Notes under the pieces: generated by a model
Seen by the model: the letters and a program-made list of their open reading frames with translations, nothing else
What the model was told of the DNA's origin: nothing
The model's database searches: none
Part shown: piece by piece, positions 15,951 through 22,814 of the stretch
How positions within the stretch are numbered: the first letter of the stretch is position 1
How the letters are laid out: each line of letters opens with the position of its first letter
Translations under genes and position numbers: made by a program
IMG/VR virus record: IMGVR_UViG_3300037247_000198
Location: 1 to 40,262 of that record
Length of the DNA: 40,262 nucleotides
Reading direction: 5' to 3' (one strand)
From: a virus

Positions 15951-16147
15951 CACTTCGCCTCCTGCTCTGCTTCTCTCTCCTTCTTCCTTACTGCCCTACA
16001 ATCAGGACACCGCTTAGGATTAGACAGTCCCTTCTCCTTGAAGTAGGACTGTTCTCCTAAGGAGAAGATGAACTGGGTATCACAGTCCACACAGGTTATC
16101 TTGGTATCAGTTAGCTCGAAGTCCAACTCCTTATAGTTCTGTCCCAT
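15950..16147 (-). CDS. Zinc-ribbon domain protein (PF13451-like)
   Basis: This 65-residue protein has ITCVDCDTQFIFSLGEQSYFKEKG, then NPKRCPDCRAVRKK. This is the common small zinc-ribbon family found in bacteria and phages: CxxC, the aromatic F-x-F and GEQ core, and PKRCPDC. It starts inside the end of the Sak4-like gene (overlap 17 nt). Role unknown; the basic tail after the second knuckle suggests nucleic-acid contact. Confidence 0.8.
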   Translation of the reverse strand: MGQNYKELDFELTDTKITCVDCDTQFIFSLGEQSYFKEKGLSNPKRCPDCRAVRKKEREAEQEAK

Positions 16148-16952
16148 TACACTTCTCCAGTTTGATTCGTCCTCCGAGTGAGTCCTCTACCATCTGGACC
16201 ACAGTATCCCAGGTAGGGTTGAGCAGAGGCAAGCCTTGCAGAGCGAGGTTGTATCCGCACTTGGTAAACTCCGCACTTACTGTCCCCTTATCCACCTTTA
16301 GACGTAGGGCGATGTCCATGTACCTGTAGGTCTGGGCCAGGCCCTCGAGGATACGGTTACCCGTCAGTGCCTGTACTATCTGACCCTTGCCGTCGATAGT
16401 TTCCTTTCTCTCGTCAGTCAGGTGATGTACACCTACCAGGTTCTTCTTCGTTCCCGCTGCTGTGGTATACAGATTGCGGATGGCATCGTTGGTAGCACCA
16501 TACTCAATCTGTAGTAGGCGCTCACGTACCTTCTCATTGGGCCCAGCGCGGCCCTGTAGCATCTCTAGGTAGGCATCGGCCTTCACCCTACGAGCCACGG
16601 TCATGGTGTCTATGACAATGGTACGGATGCTATCATCCCTGAACGCCGCTGCTACAAGTTGGATGAAGTATGCCCAGAGGCCCTCTTGTCCCTGGATTAC
16701 CACCGTGTCCAGCTGTATAGGCTGGGGTAGCTCGTAGATGGTGATGTCATAGCCGGACCAGTCAGGTGCAGCACTTGCTGTCTCGTCATAGGGCTTGGTC
16801 TGTATCTTGGCATCACTGAACAGCTCGTACTTGGCGCCATGTAGGGCGCGTTCTATCCCCATGTCGAATGCGAATCCAACTATGGGACGGGGGGCTGTGT
16901 ATGCGAGGGTAGTCTTGCCACAGGCTTCCTCACCCTCTAGTGCTAGTAGCAT
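16131..16952 (-). CDS. Sak4-like RecA-fold recombination ATPase
   Basis: This 273-residue protein has an AAG-GAG ribosome site about 10 nt upstream. Walker A GEEACGKTT (7-15) sits right at the N-terminus and Walker B TIVIDT ends at D115. A conserved HHLTDE segment near residue 182 corresponds to the sensor region. This matches the phage Sak4-type AAA_24 ATPases, small RecA/Rad51-core proteins that promote single-strand annealing together with the phage SSB. The Cas4-like nuclease and the probable SSB lie immediately upstream, forming a compact recombination module. Confidence 0.85.
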   Translation of the reverse strand: MLLALEGEEACGKTTLAYTAPRPIVGFAFDMGIERALHGAKYELFSDAKIQTKPYDETASAAPDWSGYDITIYELPQPIQLDTVVIQGQEGLWAYFIQLVAAAFRDDSIRTIVIDTMTVARRVKADAYLEMLQGRAGPNEKVRERLLQIEYGATNDAIRNLYTTAAGTKKNLVGVHHLTDERKETIDGKGQIVQALTGNRILEGLAQTYRYMDIALRLKVDKGTVSAEFTKCGYNLALQGLPLLNPTWDTVVQMVEDSLGGRIKLEKCNGTEL

Positions 16953-16969
16953 TTGACTTTACTCCTTCT

Positions 16970-17686
16970 CTACGGGAACCTTGCATTCTCCTCTTCAGTC
17001 GCCATTACATGTTGGGCTTCTGCTGTCTGTATGGTTGCTGCCTCTGCATCACAGAGAGTCAGGTACTGACAGCCCTTGCACTCCCAGTTGCTATCCCTGT
17101 ATGCGAAGGGAGTAGGCATAAGTGGGGTGCCTCCGTCAAGGGGTGGTTGTGGCTCCATGTACCCCATGTACTGGACCTTCCTTGCCTGGAGGTATGTCCA
17201 GTTCTGGTCCACGTCCTGCTGTGTGGCCGTCACTTCAAAGGTCTTGAACTCCGCAGGTATCACATACATGACGGCGTAGACAGCCTCAAGGGTGCCTCTA
17301 ACCTTCATATATGCAAGGAGTTGCTTGTGCCAGCCAGATGACCACTGTTCAGGTGGCTTGCCAACTGCATACCTTGTGGTCTTGAACTCCCCCATACGAC
17401 CGTCAGGCATAAGCAGGTCTACTGAGGAGTGAATGCCATCAAGCTTGCCCGGTATCTCCTGCCTAAGACCTCTGAGCATTACCTCGGCCAGGCCCACACC
17501 TATGGCAAACATACATGTGGTCTTAGGCTCACGAGGTAGTGGGCCAGTTCTCTCCCAGTACCCCTTAGTGAGGCAATAGATAAGCTCCGTGATGTGAGGT
17601 AGGGGCTTCTCTATCTCAAGGTCTTTGTCAATTATCCTCAGTAGCTCCCATGCTAGTTGAGGGTTCTCTTTCCATTCAAGTGCCAT
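16970..17686 (-). CDS. Cas4/RecB-like PD-(D/E)XK exonuclease with Fe-S cysteines
   Basis: This 238-residue protein carries the nuclease core D90-x9-E100-F-K102, followed by HKQLLAYM (the Q-x3-Y helix of RecB-family nucleases). One cysteine lies near the N-terminus (C38, in YCLTKGYW) and three near the C-terminus (C203, C206, C212). This is the four-cysteine layout that holds a 4Fe-4S cluster in Cas4 and AddB. Phage versions lie beside Sak4-like ATPases and probably resect DNA ends for recombination. No cas1, cas2 or CRISPR repeat is present, so it is not a CRISPR adaptation gene here. Confidence 0.88.
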   Translation of the reverse strand: MALEWKENPQLAWELLRIIDKDLEIEKPLPHITELIYCLTKGYWERTGPLPREPKTTCMFAIGVGLAEVMLRGLRQEIPGKLDGIHSSVDLLMPDGRMGEFKTTRYAVGKPPEQWSSGWHKQLLAYMKVRGTLEAVYAVMYVIPAEFKTFEVTATQQDVDQNWTYLQARKVQYMGYMEPQPPLDGGTPLMPTPFAYRDSNWECKGCQYLTLCDAEAATIQTAEAQHVMATEEENARFP

Positions 17687-17709
17687 GTTGAGGTTCCCTT
17701 TCTATCCTG

Positions 17710-17737
17710 GTGGGGGAGAGTATGACCCCTCCCCCAC
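17710..17737 (-). promoter_or_regulatory. Strong hairpin between SSB-like and Cas4-like genes
   Basis: A perfect 9-bp inverted repeat (GTGGGGGAG / CTCCCCCAC) with a 10-nt loop fills most of the 73-bp gap between the two leftward genes. There is no T-run after it on either strand, so it does not look like a rho-independent terminator. It may stabilise or process the mRNA, or lower expression of the nuclease. Confidence 0.5.
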
Positions 17738-17759
17738 ATATACCTTGTTGCTGCTCTGA

Positions 17760-18410
17760 TTAGTCGGGCTTTGCTCCCTTGTGCCACACTCCGCCATCAT
17801 CCCTGTATGCCCGGCCAGCAGCCTCAAGAGTAGGTAGTAGCTGCCTGTTAGTCGCCTGCTCTATCAACTCGGGGTGCTTCCGTATCTCCGGGTCCACGAA
17901 GAACACCTGCTGGAAGTCCTGCTCTGTCTTGCCATCAAGCAGGTCCAGTACATGGGCGTCGATGTCTGCGGTCATCTGGGCTGGACTCCCAAGTCCATCG
18001 ATGCTGACTATTTGCCAGGCCCTATCCTCGATGTCCTTCCACTGGTCCCCTTCCTTTGTCCTCAGCTTGCATGGGCCGTACACCCACTCTTGCTGCTTGC
18101 CCACGATTTCATCAAGAGCAGGTGTCCGTCCGTAGAGTTTCTTGATGCTCTTGGCCAAGGCACCCCACCTTGTGACCTCTGTTTGTGAGTAACCGACATC
18201 AATGGTACAGATAGGGAACGCATACGGGTCTGTGCTTGCTATTACTTCAATGTCCGTGAAGTTGAAGCCGATGACCATGAAGGAACGACCACTGGCATCA
18301 TCCTTTTGGGGCTTGGAGATGTACTCCTTCAGTGTGCCTCTGAATTGTAGCAGCGGAGTTCCAAAGGCCTTAGTCTCTAGACTGGGTACGAACGCCTCTC
18401 CTGTTGTCAT
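17760..18410 (-). CDS. Probable single-stranded DNA-binding protein
   Basis: This 216-residue protein starts by ATGA overlap with the gene before. The first half alternates beta segments (LQFRGTLKEYISK, GRSFMVIGFNFTDIEVI, AFPICTIDVGYSQTE) in a way that suits an OB fold. The C-terminus has a winged-helix-like segment (HPELIEQATNRQLLPTLEAAGRAYRDDGGVW). Phages with Sak4-like ATPases and Cas4-like exonucleases commonly encode their SSB in this position. The assignment rests on fold impression and context, with no diagnostic motif, so it is moderate. Confidence 0.5.
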   Translation of the reverse strand: MTTGEAFVPSLETKAFGTPLLQFRGTLKEYISKPQKDDASGRSFMVIGFNFTDIEVIASTDPYAFPICTIDVGYSQTEVTRWGALAKSIKKLYGRTPALDEIVGKQQEWVYGPCKLRTKEGDQWKDIEDRAWQIVSIDGLGSPAQMTADIDAHVLDLLDGKTEQDFQQVFFVDPEIRKHPELIEQATNRQLLPTLEAAGRAYRDDGGVWHKGAKPD

Positions 18411-19243
18411 GTTGTCTCCTTCTGTTCAGTTGATGGACTAGCTCCATCTGGTGCTGGCTTTACTAGCTCCACAAGGTTAAACTCTAGCGTTTCACGGTTG
18501 AACATTACCTCCTGCTGGTCTAGCTCTACCTCCGCATGCCTTACTACATCAAACTTTATTGCTATCCTGTCTTCCCCTCTCCTTTCCACTTTAATCACAG
18601 TATCAGCCCATGCAGGTAGGACAGATGACCCTATGAGGTCGTCACTACCCCACTCGCCCATGTCCATCACACCCTTCCGAGTGTGTGCGATGATGACTAT
18701 TGATAGGCCATACTTGGCTATCATCATGTCAAGGTTATCAAGGACTTTCTCCACATCCATGCCTAAGAGCATGTTGCCTGAGAGGACCTTATACAGTGGG
18801 TCTATTATCAGCACATCAGGCTTGTGTTGGCCTACATAGTGGTCCAGCATATGCATACCTGCTGATTGGTCCAGCTTGAGAAAGTGCTGAGTCCACAGTA
18901 CTAGGTTCTCATGGTCCATCAGTTGTTGATGGTCCTGCCTACCTCTCCATGTCTTAGCAAGCCTAATGCGGAGAAGGGCGTAAGGAATCTCCAACTGCAA
19001 ATAGAACACACGGCTGCCTTCTGGGCGTGTTTGGAATCCTATCCAGTCATGTCCAGAAGCTAGAGCAAATGCCAAGTCTAGGCCTAGCATGGACTTGAGT
19101 GCCTTGTATCTGCCATACATTATCATCTTGGTTCTCTCATGTAGGAGACCAGAACCCATGAGGGGATTGTACTTTGCTGGTGGCCTTCCTAGTATCTGCT
19201 CTAAAGTTTCGGGTTCCTCAATGCCATCCTTGCTAGGCGTCAT
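18407..19243 (-). CDS. RepA-like RecA-fold ATPase/helicase with altered Walker A
   Basis: This 278-residue protein has the RepA/AAA_25 layout: P-loop region G44-RYKAL-K50-S51 followed by MLGLDLAFALASG, then Walker B DVLIIDP (D148) and the H186 sensor strand IVIIAHTRKG. The P-loop lacks the usual second glycine (GxxxxLKS). This is the likely replicative helicase or its loader, since no DnaB-type gene is seen. It overlaps the HTH gene upstream by 11 nt and the SSB-like gene downstream by 4 nt. Confidence 0.8.
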   Translation of the reverse strand: MTPSKDGIEEPETLEQILGRPPAKYNPLMGSGLLHERTKMIMYGRYKALKSMLGLDLAFALASGHDWIGFQTRPEGSRVFYLQLEIPYALLRIRLAKTWRGRQDHQQLMDHENLVLWTQHFLKLDQSAGMHMLDHYVGQHKPDVLIIDPLYKVLSGNMLLGMDVEKVLDNLDMMIAKYGLSIVIIAHTRKGVMDMGEWGSDDLIGSSVLPAWADTVIKVERRGEDRIAIKFDVVRHAEVELDQQEVMFNRETLEFNLVELVKPAPDGASPSTEQKETT

Positions 19244-19529
19244 GTGGGGTCCTGTCTCTAGGTTCCCTAAGTCCGAGCTTGAGTCTCCATTTACAGACCG
19301 TACTGATGTCTATGCCCAGTTTCTTGGCTATAGGCTCTAGGTTTTCATACTGCTCAACCTTCAGTAGCTCCTCTATAGGTATGCCAAAGCGTACCTCGAT
19401 GAGGCGCATGGCAAGGGTCTTGCTACTATCAGGTACTATCTCTTGAGGCTTGAGGCCACCATAATACTCGGACTCAAGCCCACGTTTCTTGAGGATGTCA
19501 CGTTGGAGGAGTTGTCTACGGGTTGGCAT
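19233..19529 (-). CDS. Helix-turn-helix DNA-binding protein
   Basis: This 98-residue protein has a C-terminal HTH: LEPIAKKLGIDISTVCKWRLKLGL. The N-terminus is basic and helical (PTRRQLLQRDILKKRG). It precedes the RepA-like ATPase with an 11-nt overlap, a position often held by replication-initiator or origin-binding proteins. An origin-binding role is inference from position; a transcription regulator is equally possible. Confidence 0.72.
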   Translation of the reverse strand: MPTRRQLLQRDILKKRGLESEYYGGLKPQEIVPDSSKTLAMRLIEVRFGIPIEELLKVEQYENLEPIAKKLGIDISTVCKWRLKLGLREPRDRTPHDA

Positions 19530-19887
19530 CCATGTCCTCTCGTTGTCCTAGTAACTCAACCAACACATCCCCATGACAGGGATGTGGCTTACAGAAGCAG
19601 CCGAGGACCTTCCCTCTTAGTTCGTCTATGTCCTCTTGGAGGCGCAGACCGGCTGGGGTATAGAGCAGCCAGTGTTTATATAGGCGTACTGCAAGGTCCA
19701 CATCCAAGATGTCATCATTGTCAGGATGCCCAGCCTGCTCCCTCTTGGCTATCTGGAATAGGTCCCCAGCTACATCAAACTGGTTGCCCCACTTACCAGC
19801 CTCTCCCCAAGAGGCAGCATACCCTATGTAGATGTCATAAGGACGGGTCCCAGGATAGTGATTGGTGATATGGATTACCTCGCACAT
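19516..19887 (-). CDS. DUF4326-family protein
   Basis: I choose ATG 19887 because it forms a TGATG junction with the stop of the small membrane gene just upstream; an in-frame ATG at 19899 is inside that gene. The product has 123 residues. The C-terminal signature RGKVLGCFCKPHPCHGDVLVELL is diagnostic of DUF4326, as is the GKWGNQF segment near residue 37. Members are found in phages and plasmids; the C-x-C...C-H pattern suggests metal binding. Biochemical function is not established to my knowledge. Confidence 0.85.
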   Translation of the reverse strand: MCEVIHITNHYPGTRPYDIYIGYAASWGEAGKWGNQFDVAGDLFQIAKREQAGHPDNDDILDVDLAVRLYKHWLLYTPAGLRLQEDIDELRGKVLGCFCKPHPCHGDVLVELLGQREDMDANP

Positions 19888-20039
19888 CACCACCCCCATC
19901 CAAACCAGCTCTGTGTTATAGCTATGATGCCAACAGTTAGACCTGTCCCTGTGAGTAAGCCAACACCTGCTGCTAGGTACACAGCCTTACGTACCTGCTG
20001 TTCCCAGGTCTTCCACTTCCTCAGCCCACTACGCTTCAT
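19887..20039 (-). CDS. 50-residue single-span membrane protein
   Basis: This ORF is short but well framed. Its ATG (20039) overlaps the end of the upstream gene by 11 nt, and its TGA overlaps the DUF4326 start as TGATG. A basic N-terminus (MKRSGLRKWKTWEQQVRK) precedes one transmembrane segment (AVYLAAGVGLLTGTGLTVGI) and a Trp-rich end (WFGWGW). It is probably an inner-membrane protein with the basic end in the cytoplasm. Function unknown. Confidence 0.6.
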   Translation of the reverse strand: MKRSGLRKWKTWEQQVRKAVYLAAGVGLLTGTGLTVGIIAITQSWFGWGW

Positions 20040-20634
20040 CACCATCCCCATTACACACTACCACCATTCTTGTCTCCTTGTGCTCAGGGACATAGTGCTC
20101 CTTGACAGTTATCTCCTCCTCAACCAGCTTGCACCTGTCTGTCTCGTGAGCACCCTTGAAGTTGAAGGATACCTCTACCTCCCTAACAGGAGCATTACGC
20201 CTAGTCAGACGGTCAATCAAGGAGGGAGCCAGTATCCGCTGTGCCTCAAGGATGATAGTCATATCCTTGGTGTAGTCGTTGGCCTTTGCCTCCGGTTGCT
20301 TGGTTATCTGCCATCCCGCCTTCTCCAGTGCTGTGGCTAGCTTAGCTATGGTACCCAGTGCTATCTCAGCATACTCTGGGTCCTTCATGTCCACCTTGGG
20401 CCACAGTGTAAGCGAGAAATGCTTGAGCGGGTACTCATACCCAGGCTCCATGCCAATTACCTCGTAGCAGCCATGCAGCAGTCGTGGTATGTGAGGCAGG
20501 ATGTCCTTACGAATGATGGTATCCATCTCACGTAAGGCCTGGTCCTTTTGGAGCCTCCTTGTCCGCTCCTCACCCATCTTCTTGTCGATACCACTGACCA
20601 GATTGGTATCAGGTCCTATCTTTAGCGTTACCAT
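20029..20634 (-). CDS. Hypothetical early protein
   Basis: This 201-residue protein has a helical first half (EERTRRLQKDQALREMDTIIRKDILPHIPRLLHG), a middle with KVDMKDPEYAEIALGTIAKLATALEKAGW, and a beta-rich C-terminus (VREVEVSFNFKG, ITVKEHYVPEHKETRMVVVCNGDGDEA). No family recognised. It sits between the TIM-barrel gene and the small membrane gene in the leftward operon. Confidence 0.6.
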   Translation of the reverse strand: MVTLKIGPDTNLVSGIDKKMGEERTRRLQKDQALREMDTIIRKDILPHIPRLLHGCYEVIGMEPGYEYPLKHFSLTLWPKVDMKDPEYAEIALGTIAKLATALEKAGWQITKQPEAKANDYTKDMTIILEAQRILAPSLIDRLTRRNAPVREVEVSFNFKGAHETDRCKLVEEEITVKEHYVPEHKETRMVVVCNGDGDEA

Positions 20635-20665
20635 GCTTTACTCCTTACTACTTGTCCCTAATTCC

Positions 20666-21565
20666 TTACTCGTTCAGCAGGTCCCTTAGCTGATAGGACC
20701 ATACTACCTTATGTGAATGGCTATCCTCGAGGAAGCCTAATGCCTGGAGGGTAAGCCATCTCTTGTAGGTCATACTCTCCTCTCTGAACGACATGTCCGC
20801 CTGTAGGACATTGAACAGTAGAGGCTGACCACTTAGGTCCACGATAGTTGTGTCTAGCCAGTCTGGCATTTGTTCCTCCTGTCTTGGTGCATCGTTGACT
20901 ATGACTGCCCACTCTGCATCAGTGGCATGGCCTATGGTGTAGGCTTGGTAGCCCTTGAATCCTCTCTCGAAGCACCGTGCTATCTGGCTGGTCACAGCAG
21001 CAACACCTATACTATCGTATGTTTGGATGGTGGGTAGCACAGGCTTGCCGGCAAAGTCCCTAACATCAACGCAGTCAATGAATGCTTGGGTAACAGACCC
21101 TGGAGGCATAGAGGGACGGAATGCCTTTGGATATATCATTGGCATCCAGCCTGTGATGTACCTGCTGAGTACCTGCTGATATGGCATGAGCATCCGCCTG
21201 CCACGGGTATCTACTGAGGCATACAACTCAGCAGGTGACTGCTCCCTGAACCTCTCGCATAGCTGTCGCATCTGCTCACCACTATCAGGCTGCTCCCACT
21301 CATGCTCGGCATTGATGATGGCGAACTCCGCTCCCATCCGTATCCCTCTCACCAACAGGTCTGCGTCTGTAATGGCAGTATGAGGATAAGCATACACATC
21401 CACGCCCACCCTTATGCATGCATCCTTGAATAGCTGGAGGACGCCTGGATACTGAGCCTTGACTATCACGCCATCTAGCTTAGCCTCCTTGGCCCGTACT
21501 ATGCACTTGTCTATTGTTATAGGTATGTACTGATTCCACCATGCCCATCTACCTGCTGCTTTCAT
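20666..21565 (-). CDS. TIM-barrel, glycoside-hydrolase-like protein
   Basis: This 299-residue protein starts by ATGA overlap with the upstream gene. Repeating beta-strands fit a (beta/alpha)8 barrel: GVIVKAQYP, GVDVYAYPHTAI, FAIINAEHEWE, LYASVDT, GWMPMIYPKAF, VLPTIQTY and FKGYQAYTI. E and H in INAEHEWE lie at the strand end where glycosidases keep an acid. The look is that of GH25-like or related barrel domains used as cell-wall hydrolases, so it might be the endolysin, but an early-operon position is unusual for one. The remaining ~70 C-terminal residues could be a binding domain. Confidence 0.5.
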   Translation of the reverse strand: MKAAGRWAWWNQYIPITIDKCIVRAKEAKLDGVIVKAQYPGVLQLFKDACIRVGVDVYAYPHTAITDADLLVRGIRMGAEFAIINAEHEWEQPDSGEQMRQLCERFREQSPAELYASVDTRGRRMLMPYQQVLSRYITGWMPMIYPKAFRPSMPPGSVTQAFIDCVDVRDFAGKPVLPTIQTYDSIGVAAVTSQIARCFERGFKGYQAYTIGHATDAEWAVIVNDAPRQEEQMPDWLDTTIVDLSGQPLLFNVLQADMSFREESMTYKRWLTLQALGFLEDSHSHKVVWSYQLRDLLNE

Positions 21566-21858
21566 CCTTCATCCTCCTCGTATGGGTGAACATCCCAATC
21601 TGACGACCCCCGAAGGTAGGCATCCAGTCCTGCCTTGAATGTCTTGGAGTGGTCCTGATGACAAGGCTCAGGCAGTACCTTGAAGTGCTGGACCAGCCAC
21701 TCCACATCCTCCATGATAGCGGTCATCATCTCTTGATGGTAGTCCTCGGCCATCACGCCTACTACTACCTTCCCGTCAAGTACGGGCTGCATCCTATCAA
21801 GGGCCTGAGCTACCCAGTCCTGCATCGGTGTGCTAGTTTGTGCTTGTTGGGTGACCAT
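21562..21858 (-). CDS. Hypothetical protein
   Basis: This 98-residue acidic, helical protein (DWVAQALDRMQPVLDGKVVVGVMAEDYHQEMMTAIMEDVEWLVQHF) ends in an acidic tail (YEEDEG). It overlaps the TIM-barrel gene by 4 nt and the upstream zinc-ribbon gene by 26 nt. No family recognised. Confidence 0.6.
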   Translation of the reverse strand: MVTQQAQTSTPMQDWVAQALDRMQPVLDGKVVVGVMAEDYHQEMMTAIMEDVEWLVQHFKVLPEPCHQDHSKTFKAGLDAYLRGSSDWDVHPYEEDEG

Positions 21859-22105
21859 TCTTAATCGCTACCTTTCTGTACTTACCCGGTATGTGCATGG
21901 CTACTACCAGCCCACATCCCTGCTTACGTATGCAGGTGTCCTTGCCACATTCCTCACATGTACCATGAGTAAAGAATGTGTTGGGTATGTCCATTGTCTG
22001 CCTGCTGCCACAGTGTTGACAGGTAAACTTCTGCCAGACTTGACCGCCATTCTGTATGACCTCTAGGCCCTTGTTGACAGCATCATCGAAGGGTACATCA
22101 GGCAC
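21833..22105 (-). CDS. Zinc-ribbon protein
   Basis: This 90-residue protein starts at GTG 22105, behind AGGTG. Two knuckles, FTCQHCGSRQTM and GTCEECGKDTC, form a zinc ribbon, and an extra cysteine pair follows (C...GCG). The first 28 residues are helical. It overlaps the neighbours on both sides, as most genes here do. Role unknown. Confidence 0.68.
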   Translation of the reverse strand: MPDVPFDDAVNKGLEVIQNGGQVWQKFTCQHCGSRQTMDIPNTFFTHGTCEECGKDTCIRKQGCGLVVAMHIPGKYRKVAIKNGHPTSTN

Positions 22106-22229
22106 AGCAACAACACCTATAGATACCTGTCCAAAATCTTATGGAACCTGTCTCATATAGGCACGCTGCCGTACCGTGATACAGATGATGGCAGTTAGAG
22201 CACAGCAGTTTTATCTTTACCTTTGGCAT
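22098..22229 (-). CDS. Cys-rich zinc-finger-like microprotein
   Basis: I use the internal ATG 22229 because the product then begins MPKVKIKLLCSNCHHLYHG and ends in four consecutive cysteines plus Ala, a compact zinc-finger-like protein of 43 residues. The frame stays open to ATG 22388, which would give 96 residues with a further Cys-containing segment (ECYMTGPCPFAWHPSC). That upstream stretch coincides with a foldable element at 22243-22355. Neither start has a good ribosome site, so the boundary is uncertain. Confidence 0.45.
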   Translation of the reverse strand: MPKVKIKLLCSNCHHLYHGTAACLYETGSIRFWTGIYRCCCCA

Positions 22230-22242
22230 GATATTTTTAGTA

Positions 22243-22355
22243 GGACTGGAGCCAGGACTCACACCTGGTATCTGACAGGAGGGATGCCATGCGAAAGGGC
22301 ATGGTCCCGTCATGTAGCACTCCGTTACCCTCATTCGGGCGATGTGCTCCAGTCC
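22243..22355 (-). ncRNA. Candidate structured RNA or mRNA leader element
   Basis: Read on the minus strand, a 10-bp perfect closing stem (22355-22346 with 22252-22243) encloses several nested hairpins. One is a 4-bp stem with one G-U pair (about 22340-22327). One is an 8-10 bp interrupted hairpin (22308-22281) with a CCATGC/GCATGG core. One is a 5-bp stem with a 7-nt loop (22268-22252), like a T-arm. The G-U pair works only for RNA made from this strand. It ends 13 nt before a possible ATG (22229), like a cis-regulatory leader. Not a tRNA: the distances between arms are wrong. The same DNA may be coding, so this is tentative. Confidence 0.3.
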
Positions 22356-22388
22356 CTGCCGAACCGCTGTGTAGCAGACAACCCACAT

Positions 22389-22484
22389 CTACCACTGGTG
22401 CGCCCATTGAGACCTCAGTGCAGGCAGGCGGCACAAGTACCATTCTGCCTGCCTAGTCGCACCTTCCCACTCGTCCATGCCCAT
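22389..22484 (-). CDS. 31-residue micro-ORF
   Basis: ATG 22484 has GGAG 6 nt upstream. The product contains MDEWEGATRQAEWYLC and is Trp-rich. Its TAG is followed immediately by ATG 22388, the longest start of the next frame. It belongs to a run of abutting micro-ORFs at 22389-22614, in a stretch with no larger gene. Confidence 0.3.
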   Translation of the reverse strand: MGMDEWEGATRQAEWYLCRLPALRSQWAHQW

Positions 22485-22487
22485 CCG

Positions 22488-22550
22488 CTACTCCAGAATG
22501 CGGGGACTATCCGGGTGCAGGACAGGCAGGGCACCAGCAACCTTAGTCAT
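22488..22550 (-). CDS. 20-residue micro-ORF
   Basis: ATG 22550 overlaps the stop of the preceding micro-ORF, and the stop lies 3 nt before ATG 22484. The product is MTKVAGALPVLHPDSPRILE. There is no ribosome site of its own; it would rely on coupling. This is weak evidence. Confidence 0.18.
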   Translation of the reverse strand: MTKVAGALPVLHPDSPRILE

Positions 22551-22614
22551 GGGGGTGACAACCTAAGTTTTGAGGAGGTTTAGGCTGGCTACTGGTACCC
22601 TGTCTATCCTTCAC
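22543..22614 (-). CDS. 23-residue micro-ORF
   Basis: GTG 22614 overlaps the upstream stop as GTGA, with GAGGG 4-5 nt before it. The short product is basic, Pro/Gln-rich and ends GCHPHD. It could be a genuine micropeptide or chance. Confidence 0.22.
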   Translation of the reverse strand: MKDRQGTSSQPKPPQNLGCHPHD

Positions 22615-22814
22615 TGTTCCCTCATGTTATACACATTATCTAGGATACCGAGGGGCCTTAGTGCCTCATCAGCTATCCTTTCCGACACAACTACCGAATC
22701 CTTTGTGAAGCTGTACCCTCGACCCACCAGAGTAGCCTCACCTGTGGCTATGACCGCCAACCTGATAGCCTCCATCATCAGCATGTACTGTTGGAACTGC
22801 TCTCTATCCATCAT
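22611..22814 (-). CDS. Hypothetical 67-residue protein
   Basis: Two consecutive ATGs (22814, 22811) follow GGGAGGGC, a strong ribosome site. The protein is a helix (REQFQQYMLMMEAIRLAVIATGEATLVGRGYSFTKDS) followed by a second short helix (SERIADEALRPLGIL). Its start overlaps the stop of the 45-residue gene before it. No family recognised. Confidence 0.6.
   Translation of the reverse strand: MMDREQFQQYMLMMEAIRLAVIATGEATLVGRGYSFTKDSVVVSERIADEALRPLGILDNVYNMREQ

Noticed and set aside
16970-17686. CRISPR adaptation gene cas4
   Set aside because: The motifs fit Cas4-like nucleases, but no CRISPR array or cas1/cas2 is present, and the Sak4/SSB neighbours point to recombination.
22243-22355. tRNA gene
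   Set aside because: A T-arm-like hairpin and matching outer stem exist, but 78 nt lie between the acceptor strand and that arm, the loop does not match TTCRANY, and no CCA-type end is present.
22176-22583. 135-residue plus-strand ORF across the micro-ORF region
   Set aside because: It opposes the operon direction, has no ribosome site, and its composition is unlike a folded protein.
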